Source of the DNA: Prevotella sp. UBA4339
GTDB taxonomy: Bacteria > Bacteroidota > Bacteroidia > Bacteroidales > Bacteroidaceae
Assembly: GCA_002393725.1 (NCBI GenBank)
Contig: DGTJ01000040.1
Coordinates: 31,691-43,914 of the forward strand
DNA length: 12,224 bases
Reading direction: 5' to 3'
How positions within the stretch are numbered: the first letter of the stretch is position 1; each line of letters starts with the position of its first letter. A model generated the notes under the pieces. That model did not search any database. It was not told where the DNA came from and saw only the letters and a program-made list of their open reading frames with translations. Shown piece after piece: positions 1 to 6,480 of this stretch. A program made the translations under genes and the position numbers.

Positions 1-590
1 TCGTCCATACCACCAGGAATAATAGTATCCTCACCTCTTTTTATAGCAACGATATGATATGGATCGTCAGGGCCGCATAGATTGCGCAGAGGTTGGTTCA
101 GTATCTCAGCTGTCTCACGTAACTTGATTCCAAGAAGTGTAAGGGCTCCGTCATGTACATCCCAGCGTTGACGGACCCATGATAATTTCAGACCATTGTT
201 AATATCTATTGCAGCAAGTACCTCTGGGTATATGAGTGAGTCGATGCCCATCTGTTTGAATAGCTCTTTATTATGTGGCTTGAGATATTCGTAGTTGTCG
301 ATACGTGCTACTGTTTTCTTTGCTCCTAGACAATGAGCAATCGTGCAGGCAGTAATGTTTGTTGTCTCCTCAGGCGTGACACCAACAAAAAGGTCAGCGT
401 GTTGGACTCCGGCTTCCTTTAGAGCTTGAATACTGGTGGGTGATGCATTGTATGTCATTACGTCATATTCGCTCAAGGCTCCTAAACGCTCTTCATTGTC
501 ATCGATAAGCACACAGTCTTGGTGTTCTCTTGACAGCAACTTTGACAAATGAGTTCCCACGGCACCTGCCCCTACGATAACAATCTTCAT
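1..590 (-). CDS. trkA: Trk potassium uptake NAD-binding protein TrkA, N-terminal part
   Basis: The first 196 codons are present; the C-terminus lies beyond the left edge. TrkA is the cytoplasmic, nucleotide-binding gating subunit of the TrkH potassium channel. The start reads MKIVIVGAGAVGTHLSKLL, a Rossmann fold with the GxGxxG loop at residues 7-12 and an acidic residue at the end of the second strand (VLIDD, Asp30) that would bind the ribose of NAD(H). Later segments (GVTPEETTN, KTVARIDNYEY) match the rest of the first RCK domain, and a TrkA_C-like segment follows. A full-length protein has about 445 residues with two such halves. It starts 12 bases after the dxs stop with no visible promoter or terminator between, so it is probably cotranscribed with dxs. 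trkH is expected next, outside the window. Identification is by motif reading and gene order. Confidence 0.93.
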   Translation of the reverse strand, partial: MKIVIVGAGAVGTHLSKLLSREHQDCVLIDDNEERLGALSEYDVMTYNASPTSIQALKEAGVQHADLFVGVTPEETTNITACTIAHCLGAKKTVARIDNYEYLKPHNKELFKQMGIDSLIYPEVLAAIDINNGLKLSWVRQRWDVHDGALTLLGIKLRETAEILNQPLRNLCGPDDPYHIVAIKRGEDTIIPGGMD

Positions 591-602
591 ATTCTCACTT
601 AT

Positions 603-2489
603 TTAGTTTCTCTTACCAAGTATGGCTGCTTTGATACCTTCTTTGTCAATGCCAACAATCTTCTGAAGTTCTGCCACTGTACCATGCTCGACAAATTCTG
701 TGTCAGGCATTCCCAAACGAATAATGTCTGGATGATAACCGTGATCATTCATCCATTCGAGCACAGCAGAGCCCAAACCTCCGTTTCTAATTCCGTTCTC
801 GACTGTTACGATGCGCTGATATCTCTTTGCCACTTCCTTAAGTATATTCTCATCAATAGGCTTCAAGAATCGCATGTCGTACATCGCGCAAGAACATTCT
901 TCTGCAGCGAGGAGAGCTTCATTACCTATAGGACCAATGGATAGTACGGCTACATCATTACCATCACGCATCTTACGTCCGGTGCCAACTTTTATCTCTT
1001 CAAATGGACATCGCCAGTCTAAAAGAACTCCTCCTCCTCTGGGATAGCGTATGATAAACGGTCCCTTGTCAGGTAACTGTGCTGTGTACATTAGTCGCCT
1101 CAGCTCATGCTCGTCCATTGGTGAAGATATAGTGAGGTTTGGTATCGGTCTAAGGGATGCAAGATCGAATGCTCCATGATGCGTAGCTCCGTCTTCTCCA
1201 ACAATACCAGCACGGTCAAAACAAAGAACCACGTGTAGATTCAGTAATGCCACATCGTGGATTATATTGTCAAAAGCACGCTGTGAGAAGGCACTGTATA
1301 TGTTACAGAAAGGTATTAATCCGTCTTTTGCCATTCCACCGGAGAATGTCACAGCATGACCTTCTGCGATACCTACATCGAAGGTCCTTTCTGGAAATTC
1401 TTTCATCATTATATTCATCGAACAACCAGAAGGCATTGCTGGTGTGATACCCACTATTTTCGGATTGAGTTTAGCCAGTTCCAGAAGGGAATGCCCAAAT
1501 ACATCTTGGTATTTTTGAGGTTTGTTGGGATCCTTGTCTACTATTCGCTCACCTGTTTCCGGGTCGAATTTGCCTGGCGCATGCCATGTCGTGACATCTT
1601 TCTCTGCCGGTGCATAGCCGTGTCCTTTCTTTGTGTGAAGGTGCAGTAACTTTGGACCTTTCATTGTCTTAAGCTGCCGCAAGATACGTACTAGCTCTTT
1701 CACGTTATGTCCATCGAATGGCCCGAAATACCGGATGTTCATTCCCTCAAAGACATTCTGCTGCTGCGAGATGGCGCTTTTAACAGCATTTGATAGTCTG
1801 ATTATGCCTTGTCTGCGGTCATCGTTAAGCAGTCCTTTACTATGCATCCATCGTGAGGCCTTAAAACGGATGGCATTATAAGTCTCATTTGTGCTTAGAT
1901 TAAGCAGGTACTGCTTCATTCCGCCCACAGAGCGGTCAATAGACATGTTGTTGTCATTAAGGATAATAAGGAGGTCATTAGGTGATGACGAGACATTGTT
2001 CAGGCCTTCAAACGCCAGACCGCCACTCATTGCGCCGTCACCGATTACTGCCACAACATGGCGATTCTCCTTTCCTTCTATTTTTGCAGCTACAGCCATT
2101 CCAAGAGCTGCAGATATAGAGTTTGAAGCATGTCCGCATGCGAAAGTGTCGTACTCGCTTTCAGTCGGTGAGGGGAAAGGCTTAATTCCTCCAAGTTTGC
2201 GGTTAGTGCAGAAACGCTCCCTACGGCCTGTAAGGATTTTGTGGCCGTAGGCCTGATGGCCAACGTCCCAGACTATACGATCTTCTGGAGTATCATAAAC
2301 ATAGTGCAGAGCTACGGTAATCTCTGCTACCCCAAGACTTGATGCGAGATGCCCTGGATTGACTGCTACTTCTTCTATGATATCTTTTCGCAGTTCTTCG
2401 CAAACCAGTGGCAACTCTTCCACTTTCAACTTGCGCAGGTCTTCGGGGGTATTTATTTTATTTAATAATGTAAACTCTGTTTTGTCCAC
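603..2489 (-). CDS. dxs: 1-deoxy-D-xylulose-5-phosphate synthase
   Basis: This thiamine-diphosphate enzyme condenses pyruvate and glyceraldehyde 3-phosphate to DXP, the first step of the MEP isoprenoid pathway; DXP also feeds thiamine and pyridoxal synthesis. Visible landmarks are PGHLASSLGV near residue 45, DVGHQAYGHKILTGR, the ThDP motif from GDGAMSGG to NDN, the pyrimidine-domain glutamate in VGIAEGHAVTF, FDRAGIVGEDGATHHG, and a transketolase C-terminal domain. The reading frame stays open up to 2603, but that extension runs through the promoter at 2509-2539. I therefore choose the GTG at 2489, giving VDKTEFTLLNKINTPEDL (Val read as Met), 628 residues, which fits the family length of 620-640. 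The inferred 5' UTR is only about 16 bases. It leads an apparent dxs-trkA operon. The start is inferred; the enzyme identity is secure. Confidence 0.95.
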   Translation of the reverse strand: MDKTEFTLLNKINTPEDLRKLKVEELPLVCEELRKDIIEEVAVNPGHLASSLGVAEITVALHYVYDTPEDRIVWDVGHQAYGHKILTGRRERFCTNRKLGGIKPFPSPTESEYDTFACGHASNSISAALGMAVAAKIEGKENRHVVAVIGDGAMSGGLAFEGLNNVSSSPNDLLIILNDNNMSIDRSVGGMKQYLLNLSTNETYNAIRFKASRWMHSKGLLNDDRRQGIIRLSNAVKSAISQQQNVFEGMNIRYFGPFDGHNVKELVRILRQLKTMKGPKLLHLHTKKGHGYAPAEKDVTTWHAPGKFDPETGERIVDKDPNKPQKYQDVFGHSLLELAKLNPKIVGITPAMPSGCSMNIMMKEFPERTFDVGIAEGHAVTFSGGMAKDGLIPFCNIYSAFSQRAFDNIIHDVALLNLHVVLCFDRAGIVGEDGATHHGAFDLASLRPIPNLTISSPMDEHELRRLMYTAQLPDKGPFIIRYPRGGGVLLDWRCPFEEIKVGTGRKMRDGNDVAVLSIGPIGNEALLAAEECSCAMYDMRFLKPIDENILKEVAKRYQRIVTVENGIRNGGLGSAVLEWMNDHGYHPDIIRLGMPDTEFVEHGTVAELQKIVGIDKEGIKAAILGKRN

Positions 2490-2508
2490 TTTGTATCTAT
2501 TATGTGTG

Positions 2509-2539
2509 CAAAGGTACATTAAAAATAAGAGATAACAAA
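2509..2539 (-). promoter_or_regulatory. dxs promoter, Bacteroidota type
   Basis: On the minus strand TTTG (2539-2536) is followed after exactly 19 bases by TACCTTTG (2516-2509), the -33/-7 consensus of the Bacteroidota primary sigma factor. Transcription should begin about 4-7 bases later, near 2502-2505, so longer dxs starts upstream cannot be used from this promoter. Confidence 0.85.
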
Positions 2540-2575
2540 ATATTTTTGGGAAATAATAAGCCTCGTTCTGCTGTT

Positions 2576-2602
2576 TGCGAACACAAATTCGGTGTGTTCG
2601 CA
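2576..2602. repeat. Perfect 10-bp inverted repeat, possible operator
   Basis: TGCGAACACA (2576-2585) and TGTGTTCGCA (2593-2602) are perfect reverse complements with a 7-base spacer. The site lies between two divergent promoters, about 37 bases upstream of the dxs -33 box and about 63 upstream of the small-RNA -33 box. It is outside both inferred transcripts, so a protein-binding site is more likely than an RNA hairpin. No regulator can be named. Confidence 0.5.
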
Positions 2603-2664
2603 CACAATCTGGTTGATTTATGTCAAAAGAATGCCGTTTTTTCGGTAAAAATGGGTCCTGGCTC

Positions 2665-2695
2665 TTTGCTTATTCCTGAAAACGTCGTACCTTTG
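2665..2695 (+). promoter_or_regulatory. Promoter of a small RNA gene
   Basis: TTTG (2665-2668), a 19-base gap, then TACCTTTG (2688-2695) form an exact Bacteroidota promoter on the plus strand. The nearest plus-strand protein gene is rpsL, 2.7 kb away and beyond a terminator at 2959-3000, so this promoter serves only the intervening 300 bases. Confidence 0.85.
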
Positions 2696-2699
2696 CATC

Positions 2700-3000
2700 G
2701 TCAATCAGAGATGATGACTCTTCAATAGAAGAATTTAAAAGATGAAAGATTCGTTTTGGTTAGAGTTAATTGAATATAGAAAGTAAAAGTTAGTTAGATT
2801 GTTAGTAATTAGAAGTTAGGTTTTAAGTTTTGATTGGTTAGGTATTATTACAGAGGTAATAAAGATTGTAAAAAGTAAGGATAACAATGCTGGCGACGTC
2901 GAGATGACGGAACCGCTTACTAAGAAAAAGGTTTTTAGTTATTCATAGATTGTTGGTGCCGCTCCTGAGTCGTTGATGACCCGAGAGCGGTTATTTTTTT
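2700..3000 (+). ncRNA. Candidate structured small RNA of about 300 nt
   Basis: The interval between a consensus promoter and a rho-independent terminator on the plus strand has no significant reading frame and several local hairpins. These are ATCGTC/GATGAT near the 5' end, TCTTC/GAAGA with an AATA loop around 2719-2731, TTATTAC (2845-2851) with GTAATAA (2856-2862), and an outer AGTAAG (2874-2879)/CTTACT (2916-2921) pair enclosing CGTC/GACG (2897-2900/2906-2909). A 5' segment GATGACTC (2713-2720) can also pair, with two G-U wobbles, with GAGTCGTT (2967-2974) inside the terminator loop. A 14-codon frame, MKDSFWLELIEYRK, sits at 2742-2786 and may be chance. It is not tmRNA, RNase P RNA or SRP RNA, whose signature sequences are absent. 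A 6S-like RNA (the family once called Bacteroidales-1) is possible but not shown. The start is estimated from the promoter. Confidence 0.65.
2959..3000 (+). terminator. Rho-independent terminator of the small RNA
   Basis: CCGCTC (2959-2964) pairs with GAGCGG (2985-2990). Inside, GTCG (2969-2972) pairs with TGAC (2977-2980) across a symmetric CTGA/CCGA internal loop. TTATTTTTTT follows. The T tract is on the plus strand only, so this does not terminate the minus-strand cyclophilin operon, whose stop codon lies only a few bases away at 3007. Confidence 0.85.
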
Positions 3001-3006
3001 ATTGTG

Positions 3007-3753
3007 TTATTTGCGTCTTATCGGTTTCCGATTGACAGTCTTCTTTGCTTTGGGCTTGACGGGCTGGGGAAGGTCCTTGGTGACAGTCGCCTTGATGATT
3101 CTGATGTCCTTAAGCGGACGGTCATTTCTGTCACATTCAGCCTGTTGTATTTTCTCTACAACGTCAAGACCTTCAACGACTTCTCCAAATACGGTGTATT
3201 GCCCATCGAGGTGGGGTGTACCTCCTATGGTCTTATACGTCTCAATCATTTCTGGCGTCAATTTTACTCGACCGTGAGTTGCAGAGTCCAGGCGCTCCTG
3301 TACTTTGGCTATTTGTGTGTCGTCGAGCACTTTTCCCCATACAATATAGAACTGACAGGCTGAACTGCGCATGTCTGGATTCTTGTCTTCGCCTTCACGA
3401 GCCATTGCTACTACTCCGCGTCGATGGAATATCTGTGGGAGTCGGAATTCTGCTTCTGTGGTGTAGTCAAAGTCGCCAGTACCTAATAGCTGCCCGGGTT
3501 TGGCGTGCTTGCTGTTGGTGTCGCCACTCTGGATCATGAAATTCTTTATAACACGGTGAAAGAGCAGTGAATCGTAAATCTCCATCTTCGTGATTTTTAG
3601 GAAGTTGTCGCGGGTCAGAGGTGTCTCGTCGTATAAGGCAATACGGATATTCCCTTCTGTTGTTTCAAACAATACCTCTGCGCTTTTGGTCTGAGCTAAA
3701 GCGGTGAATAATGAATAATAAATCGTTAATACTAAAAAACAAAATCGTTTCAT
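3007..3753 (-). CDS. Exported cyclophilin-type peptidyl-prolyl cis-trans isomerase
   Basis: Catalyses proline cis-trans isomerisation, presumably helping envelope proteins fold. The 248-residue product begins with a signal peptide (MKRFCFLVLTIYYSLFTALA, likely cut before Gln21), so it should act in the periplasm. The cyclophilin core follows: TTEGNIRIALYDETPLTRDNF, then FHRVIKNFMIQSGD (containing the catalytic Arg), ACQFYIVWGK and the closing strand YTVFGEVVEGLDVV. Where human cyclophilin A has Trp121, this protein reads HLDGQY, so cyclosporin sensitivity is unlikely. An insert of about 40 mostly charged residues follows VWGK, and the C-terminus is a basic tail (KPKAKKTVNRKPIRRK). It starts 13 bases after the MATE gene with no promoter between, so the two are likely cotranscribed. 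No minus-strand terminator is visible downstream; read-through would run antisense to the small RNA. Confidence 0.92.
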   Translation of the reverse strand: MKRFCFLVLTIYYSLFTALAQTKSAEVLFETTEGNIRIALYDETPLTRDNFLKITKMEIYDSLLFHRVIKNFMIQSGDTNSKHAKPGQLLGTGDFDYTTEAEFRLPQIFHRRGVVAMAREGEDKNPDMRSSACQFYIVWGKVLDDTQIAKVQERLDSATHGRVKLTPEMIETYKTIGGTPHLDGQYTVFGEVVEGLDVVEKIQQAECDRNDRPLKDIRIIKATVTKDLPQPVKPKAKKTVNRKPIRRK

Positions 3754-3766
3754 ATTAATTTTCTCT

Positions 3767-5161
3767 TTAATTGTCTCTCTTGCTAATTTTCAGTTTCTCT
3801 GTCCATTTACCTTTGAAGAGCCTTACAAGGAATATGCTGCCTCGGAATGTCAGTTCGATAGCCATGGCAGTCCATACGCCTTTCAAGCCATATTTGGGTG
3901 CGAGGGTGGCTGCAAGGGTGAGGCGTACTGCCCACATCGATCCGAGGCTCATTATGGCAGGGATGATTGTGTCCCCAGCTCCAATGAATACTCCGTTTGC
4001 AACTATTGCTGCAGCAAACATCGGCTCTGCCCAAGCCTCGATACGAAGTATCTCTGTGCCTTGTAAGATTACCTCTTCTACAGGTGACATTATGCTCATT
4101 AGTTCGGGAGCAAAGATCCACATCAAAACTCCCATTAGTGTCATAACGGTAATTCCTAGTCCTACTGACATGTATGCAAACGCCTGAGTAAGCAATTTCT
4201 GTCCTGCGCCAATTCCTTGACCAGTAAGAGTAGTGGCAGCATCAGCTATACCATAGCCCGGCATATAACAAAGACTCTCGACAGTTATAGCTAATGAGTG
4301 CGCCGCTATGGATATAGTGCCAAGAGGGGCAACAATCAGTGTGCTGACTATTTGTGCTGACCCCATCAGCAGATGCTGTAACCCCATCGGAGCGCCTATT
4401 TTAACCGCGGTTCCTACTGTTTCAGCCTTTGGCTTAAAGGAGCCAGGATGGCCTCTTAGTGATAGCATGGGCGACTTTGCTAAAAGGAAATATAGCATTA
4501 AGATTGCTGTGACCAGTTCTGCACAGCCTGTTCCGATGGCAGCGCCAACGACGCCCATATCTAATATATATATGTATATATAATTAAAGACTATATCCAT
4601 GATACACATGCCAATGTTCAGTACAGACGGTATCTTCATGTTGCCTGAGCATTTTAGCATTGATCCTGCCAATCCCTGCATTTGGAAGAATATGCTGCAC
4701 ACGCCTGTAACCATGAAATACAATGATGCATCATGGGCAATTTCCTCACTTCCTCCTAGCCAGTAGGGTAGGAATGGGGCTATGATAAATGATATGGTCG
4801 ATATTGTCAGGGCCCATATGAAACAACATACGAGTGATTGGCGTAGAACTCTACGTGCTGCTTCGAAATCGTTGGCCCCGATAAAGTGAGCCACTTGTAC
4901 TGAAAAGCCTAGTGATGCAGCATGCGATAGACCACTTATCAGCCATCCGGTGGTCTCCACAAGACCAATGGCAGCAGAGGCATTAGCTCCAAGATGACCA
5001 ACCATAGATGCGTCGATAAGGAACATCACGGTCGCTGAAATCTGTGCTAGAATTGATGGCGTACTAAGGCTAATGATGAGCCAGAGTTTCTCACTCTGGG
5101 TCATCGTTCGCCCTTCGCGAATATATGACAGCAACAGCTCGCTATTCTTTACTTTCTTCAT
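3767..5161 (-). CDS. MATE family efflux transporter
   Basis: An inner-membrane multidrug and toxin extrusion protein of the NorM type, which exports cationic compounds in exchange for Na+ or H+. The 464-residue product is highly hydrophobic, with about 12 predicted membrane spans arranged as two six-helix MatE halves. The first half has LSTPSILAQISATVMFLIDASMV and the FSVQVAHFIGANDFEAARRV loop after the second helix. The second half has IGAPMGLQHLLMGSAQ and GQGIGAGQ. The ATG at 5161 lies about 16 bases after the inferred transcription start. A second ATG at 5104 (MTQSEKLWLII) has GAAGGGCGA upstream and is equally plausible, which would remove 19 mostly polar residues. It is the first gene of a two-gene unit with the exported cyclophilin. 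The substrate cannot be read from the sequence. Confidence 0.93.
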   Translation of the reverse strand: MKKVKNSELLLSYIREGRTMTQSEKLWLIISLSTPSILAQISATVMFLIDASMVGHLGANASAAIGLVETTGWLISGLSHAASLGFSVQVAHFIGANDFEAARRVLRQSLVCCFIWALTISTISFIIAPFLPYWLGGSEEIAHDASLYFMVTGVCSIFFQMQGLAGSMLKCSGNMKIPSVLNIGMCIMDIVFNYIYIYILDMGVVGAAIGTGCAELVTAILMLYFLLAKSPMLSLRGHPGSFKPKAETVGTAVKIGAPMGLQHLLMGSAQIVSTLIVAPLGTISIAAHSLAITVESLCYMPGYGIADAATTLTGQGIGAGQKLLTQAFAYMSVGLGITVMTLMGVLMWIFAPELMSIMSPVEEVILQGTEILRIEAWAEPMFAAAIVANGVFIGAGDTIIPAIMSLGSMWAVRLTLAATLAPKYGLKGVWTAMAIELTFRGSIFLVRLFKGKWTEKLKISKRDN

Positions 5162-5180
5162 GTGAACTTGTAACGGGCTA

Positions 5181-5212
5181 CAAAATTACTTATAAACCTC
5201 CGAACTGCCAAA
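5181..5212 (-). promoter_or_regulatory. Promoter of the MATE-cyclophilin operon
   Basis: On the minus strand TTTG (5212-5209), a 20-base gap, then TAATTTTG (5188-5181) match the -33/-7 consensus. It is divergent from the rpsL promoter; the roughly 100 A/T-rich bases between them may serve both. Confidence 0.7.
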
Positions 5213-5312
5213 TATATTATTGTAATATTGAACGAAAATGTTATTAAAGAGTTTTAAATAAGTTATATTGTGTTAAATTTGGTATATGGGGAATATTTTT
5301 CTTTAATATATA

Positions 5313-5344
5313 TTAGGTGGAATCGAAAAATAGTTGTACCTTTG
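5313..5344 (+). promoter_or_regulatory. str operon promoter upstream of rpsL
   Basis: TACCTTTG (5337-5344) is a perfect -7 box. The -33 region is only TTAG (5313-5316), 20 bases upstream, so that element is imperfect. The preceding 90 bases are very A/T-rich with A and T runs, as in an UP-like element that could compensate. The sequence after the -7 box, CAGCC, is shared with the rplC and anti-sigma promoters. Confidence 0.8.
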
Positions 5345-5345
5345 C

Positions 5346-5438
5346 AGCCCGAAACGCCCTTATGGAATAGATTTGGGCTCGTAAAGTGTTGAATATAAAC
5401 GAAATAAATATATAATTAATTAAAAAAGTAAAAGTATT
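5346..5438 (+). promoter_or_regulatory. 5' leader of the str operon with a hairpin
   Basis: The leader of about 90 nt opens with AGCCC (5346-5350) pairing with GGGCT (5375-5379), extended by AAA (5352-5354)/TTT (5372-5374) across a single bulged G. The rest is A/T-rich up to the start codon (TTAATTAATTAAAAAAG), the usual unstructured initiation region in this phylum. A role in autoregulation by a ribosomal protein is possible but unproven. Confidence 0.4.
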
Positions 5439-5819
5439 ATGCCTACAATTTCACAATTGGTAAGAAAAGGCAGAAAGGTGATTGTTGACAAGTCTAAGTC
5501 ACCAGCGTTGGACAATTGTCCTCAGCGCCGCGGTGTTTGTGTACGTGTCTATACAACAACCCCGAAGAAGCCTAATTCGGCTATGCGTAAGGTAGCCCGT
5601 GTTCGTCTGACAAATCAGAAGGAAGTTAACTCTTACATTCCCGGTGAGGGACACAACTTGCAGGAGCACTCTATCGTGCTTGTGCGTGGAGGACGTGTGA
5701 AGGATCTGCCAGGTGTGCGTTATCACATAGTTCGCGGTACACTTGATACAGCAGGTGTGGCAAACCGCACACAGCGTCGTTCAAAGTATGGTGCCAAGCG
5801 CCCGAAGGCTAAGAAGTAA
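5439..5819 (+). CDS. rpsL: 30S ribosomal protein S12
   Basis: S12 sits at the decoding centre of the small subunit and helps set translational accuracy. The 126 residues match the family length. The sequence has the hallmark TTTPKKPNSAMRK (39-51) and VRGGRVKDLPGVRYH (82-96). Lys43 and Lys88, where streptomycin-resistance changes usually arise, are both wild type, and Asp89, the methylthiolation site of RimO, is present. It is the first gene of the str operon. The start is the ATG giving MPTISQLVRKG, the normal S12 N-terminus. Confidence 0.99.
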   Translation: MPTISQLVRKGRKVIVDKSKSPALDNCPQRRGVCVRVYTTTPKKPNSAMRKVARVRLTNQKEVNSYIPGEGHNLQEHSIVLVRGGRVKDLPGVRYHIVRGTLDTAGVANRTQRRSKYGAKRPKAKK

Positions 5820-5895
5820 TGACCGGAGAAGGTTAGAGAGCCAAAATTATTTGTTAAATCGTTTTGCTGGAGAAGCGTTAAAGATAGGTTGAGTA

Positions 5896-5916
5896 AATGT
5901 CCGAGCGAAGGACGTT
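5896..5916 (+). promoter_or_regulatory. Hairpin in the rpsL-rpsG spacer
   Basis: AATGTCC (5896-5902) pairs with GGACGTT (5910-5916) through seven pairs, one a G-U wobble, around the loop GAGCGAA. It lies in an unusually long 150-base spacer, 54 bases before the rpsG start. In E. coli the S12-S7 spacer is the site where S7 represses its own translation. A similar role here is inference from position only. Confidence 0.35.
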
Positions 5917-5969
5917 GAAGAACAAGTAAGAACAGCCCCCAAGCAGAATTTAATCATTTAAGAACTAAA

Positions 5970-6446
5970 ATGAGAAAAGCAAAACCAAAGAAGCGTGTGA
6001 TCTTGCCAGATCCAGTCTTCAACGACCAGAAGGTCTCAAAATTTGTTAATCATCTAATGTACGACGGTAAGAAAACCAAGTCGTATGAGATTTTCTACAA
6101 TGCACTTGACATGGTTAAGGCCAAGATGCAGAATGAGGAGAAGTCTGCCCTTGAAATTTGGAAGCAGGCTCTTGATAATATCACTCCTCAGGTGGAGGTT
6201 AAGAGCCGCCGTATCGGTGGCGCTACTTTCCAGGTGCCTACAGAGATTCGTCCCGATCGTAAGGAGAGTATCTCAATGAAGAACATGATCAGTTTCGCTC
6301 GTAAACGCAGTGGAAAATCAATGGCCGACAAACTGGCTGCTGAAATCATGGACGCCTTCAACAATCAAGGTGGTGCCTTCAAGCGTAAAGAGGATATGCA
6401 CCGTATGGCCGAGGCTAACCGCGCATTTGCACACTTCAGATTCTAA
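5970..6446 (+). CDS. rpsG: 30S ribosomal protein S7
   Basis: S7 nucleates assembly of the 16S rRNA 3' major domain (the head of the 30S subunit) and contacts tRNA in the E site. The 158 residues show the typical basic N-terminus MRKAKPKKRVILPDP, the KFVNHLMYDGKK helix, the conserved RIGGATFQVPTEIRPDRK hairpin and the C-terminal MHRMAEANRAFAHFRF. Upstream is the spacer with the 5896-5916 hairpin; downstream fusA follows after 34 bases. Second gene of the str operon. Confidence 0.99.
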   Translation: MRKAKPKKRVILPDPVFNDQKVSKFVNHLMYDGKKTKSYEIFYNALDMVKAKMQNEEKSALEIWKQALDNITPQVEVKSRRIGGATFQVPTEIRPDRKESISMKNMISFARKRSGKSMADKLAAEIMDAFNNQGGAFKRKEDMHRMAEANRAFAHFRF

Positions 6447-6480
6447 TAGGTATTGGTAAAAAGATAAAGGATAATAGACA

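Noticed and set aside
549..944. A 131-codon plus-strand frame over the trkA/dxs junction
   Set aside because: It lies antisense to two clearly identified genes and has a Cys/His/Thr-rich shadow composition with no motif.
2700..3000. tmRNA, RNase P RNA or SRP RNA
   Set aside because: None of the signature sequences (tRNA-like ends of tmRNA, the conserved RNase P core, the SRP tetraloop helix) is present.
3808..3815. TACCTTTG on the plus strand
   Set aside because: It lies inside the MATE coding region in antisense, has no TTTG at the right distance and leads to no gene; a chance match.
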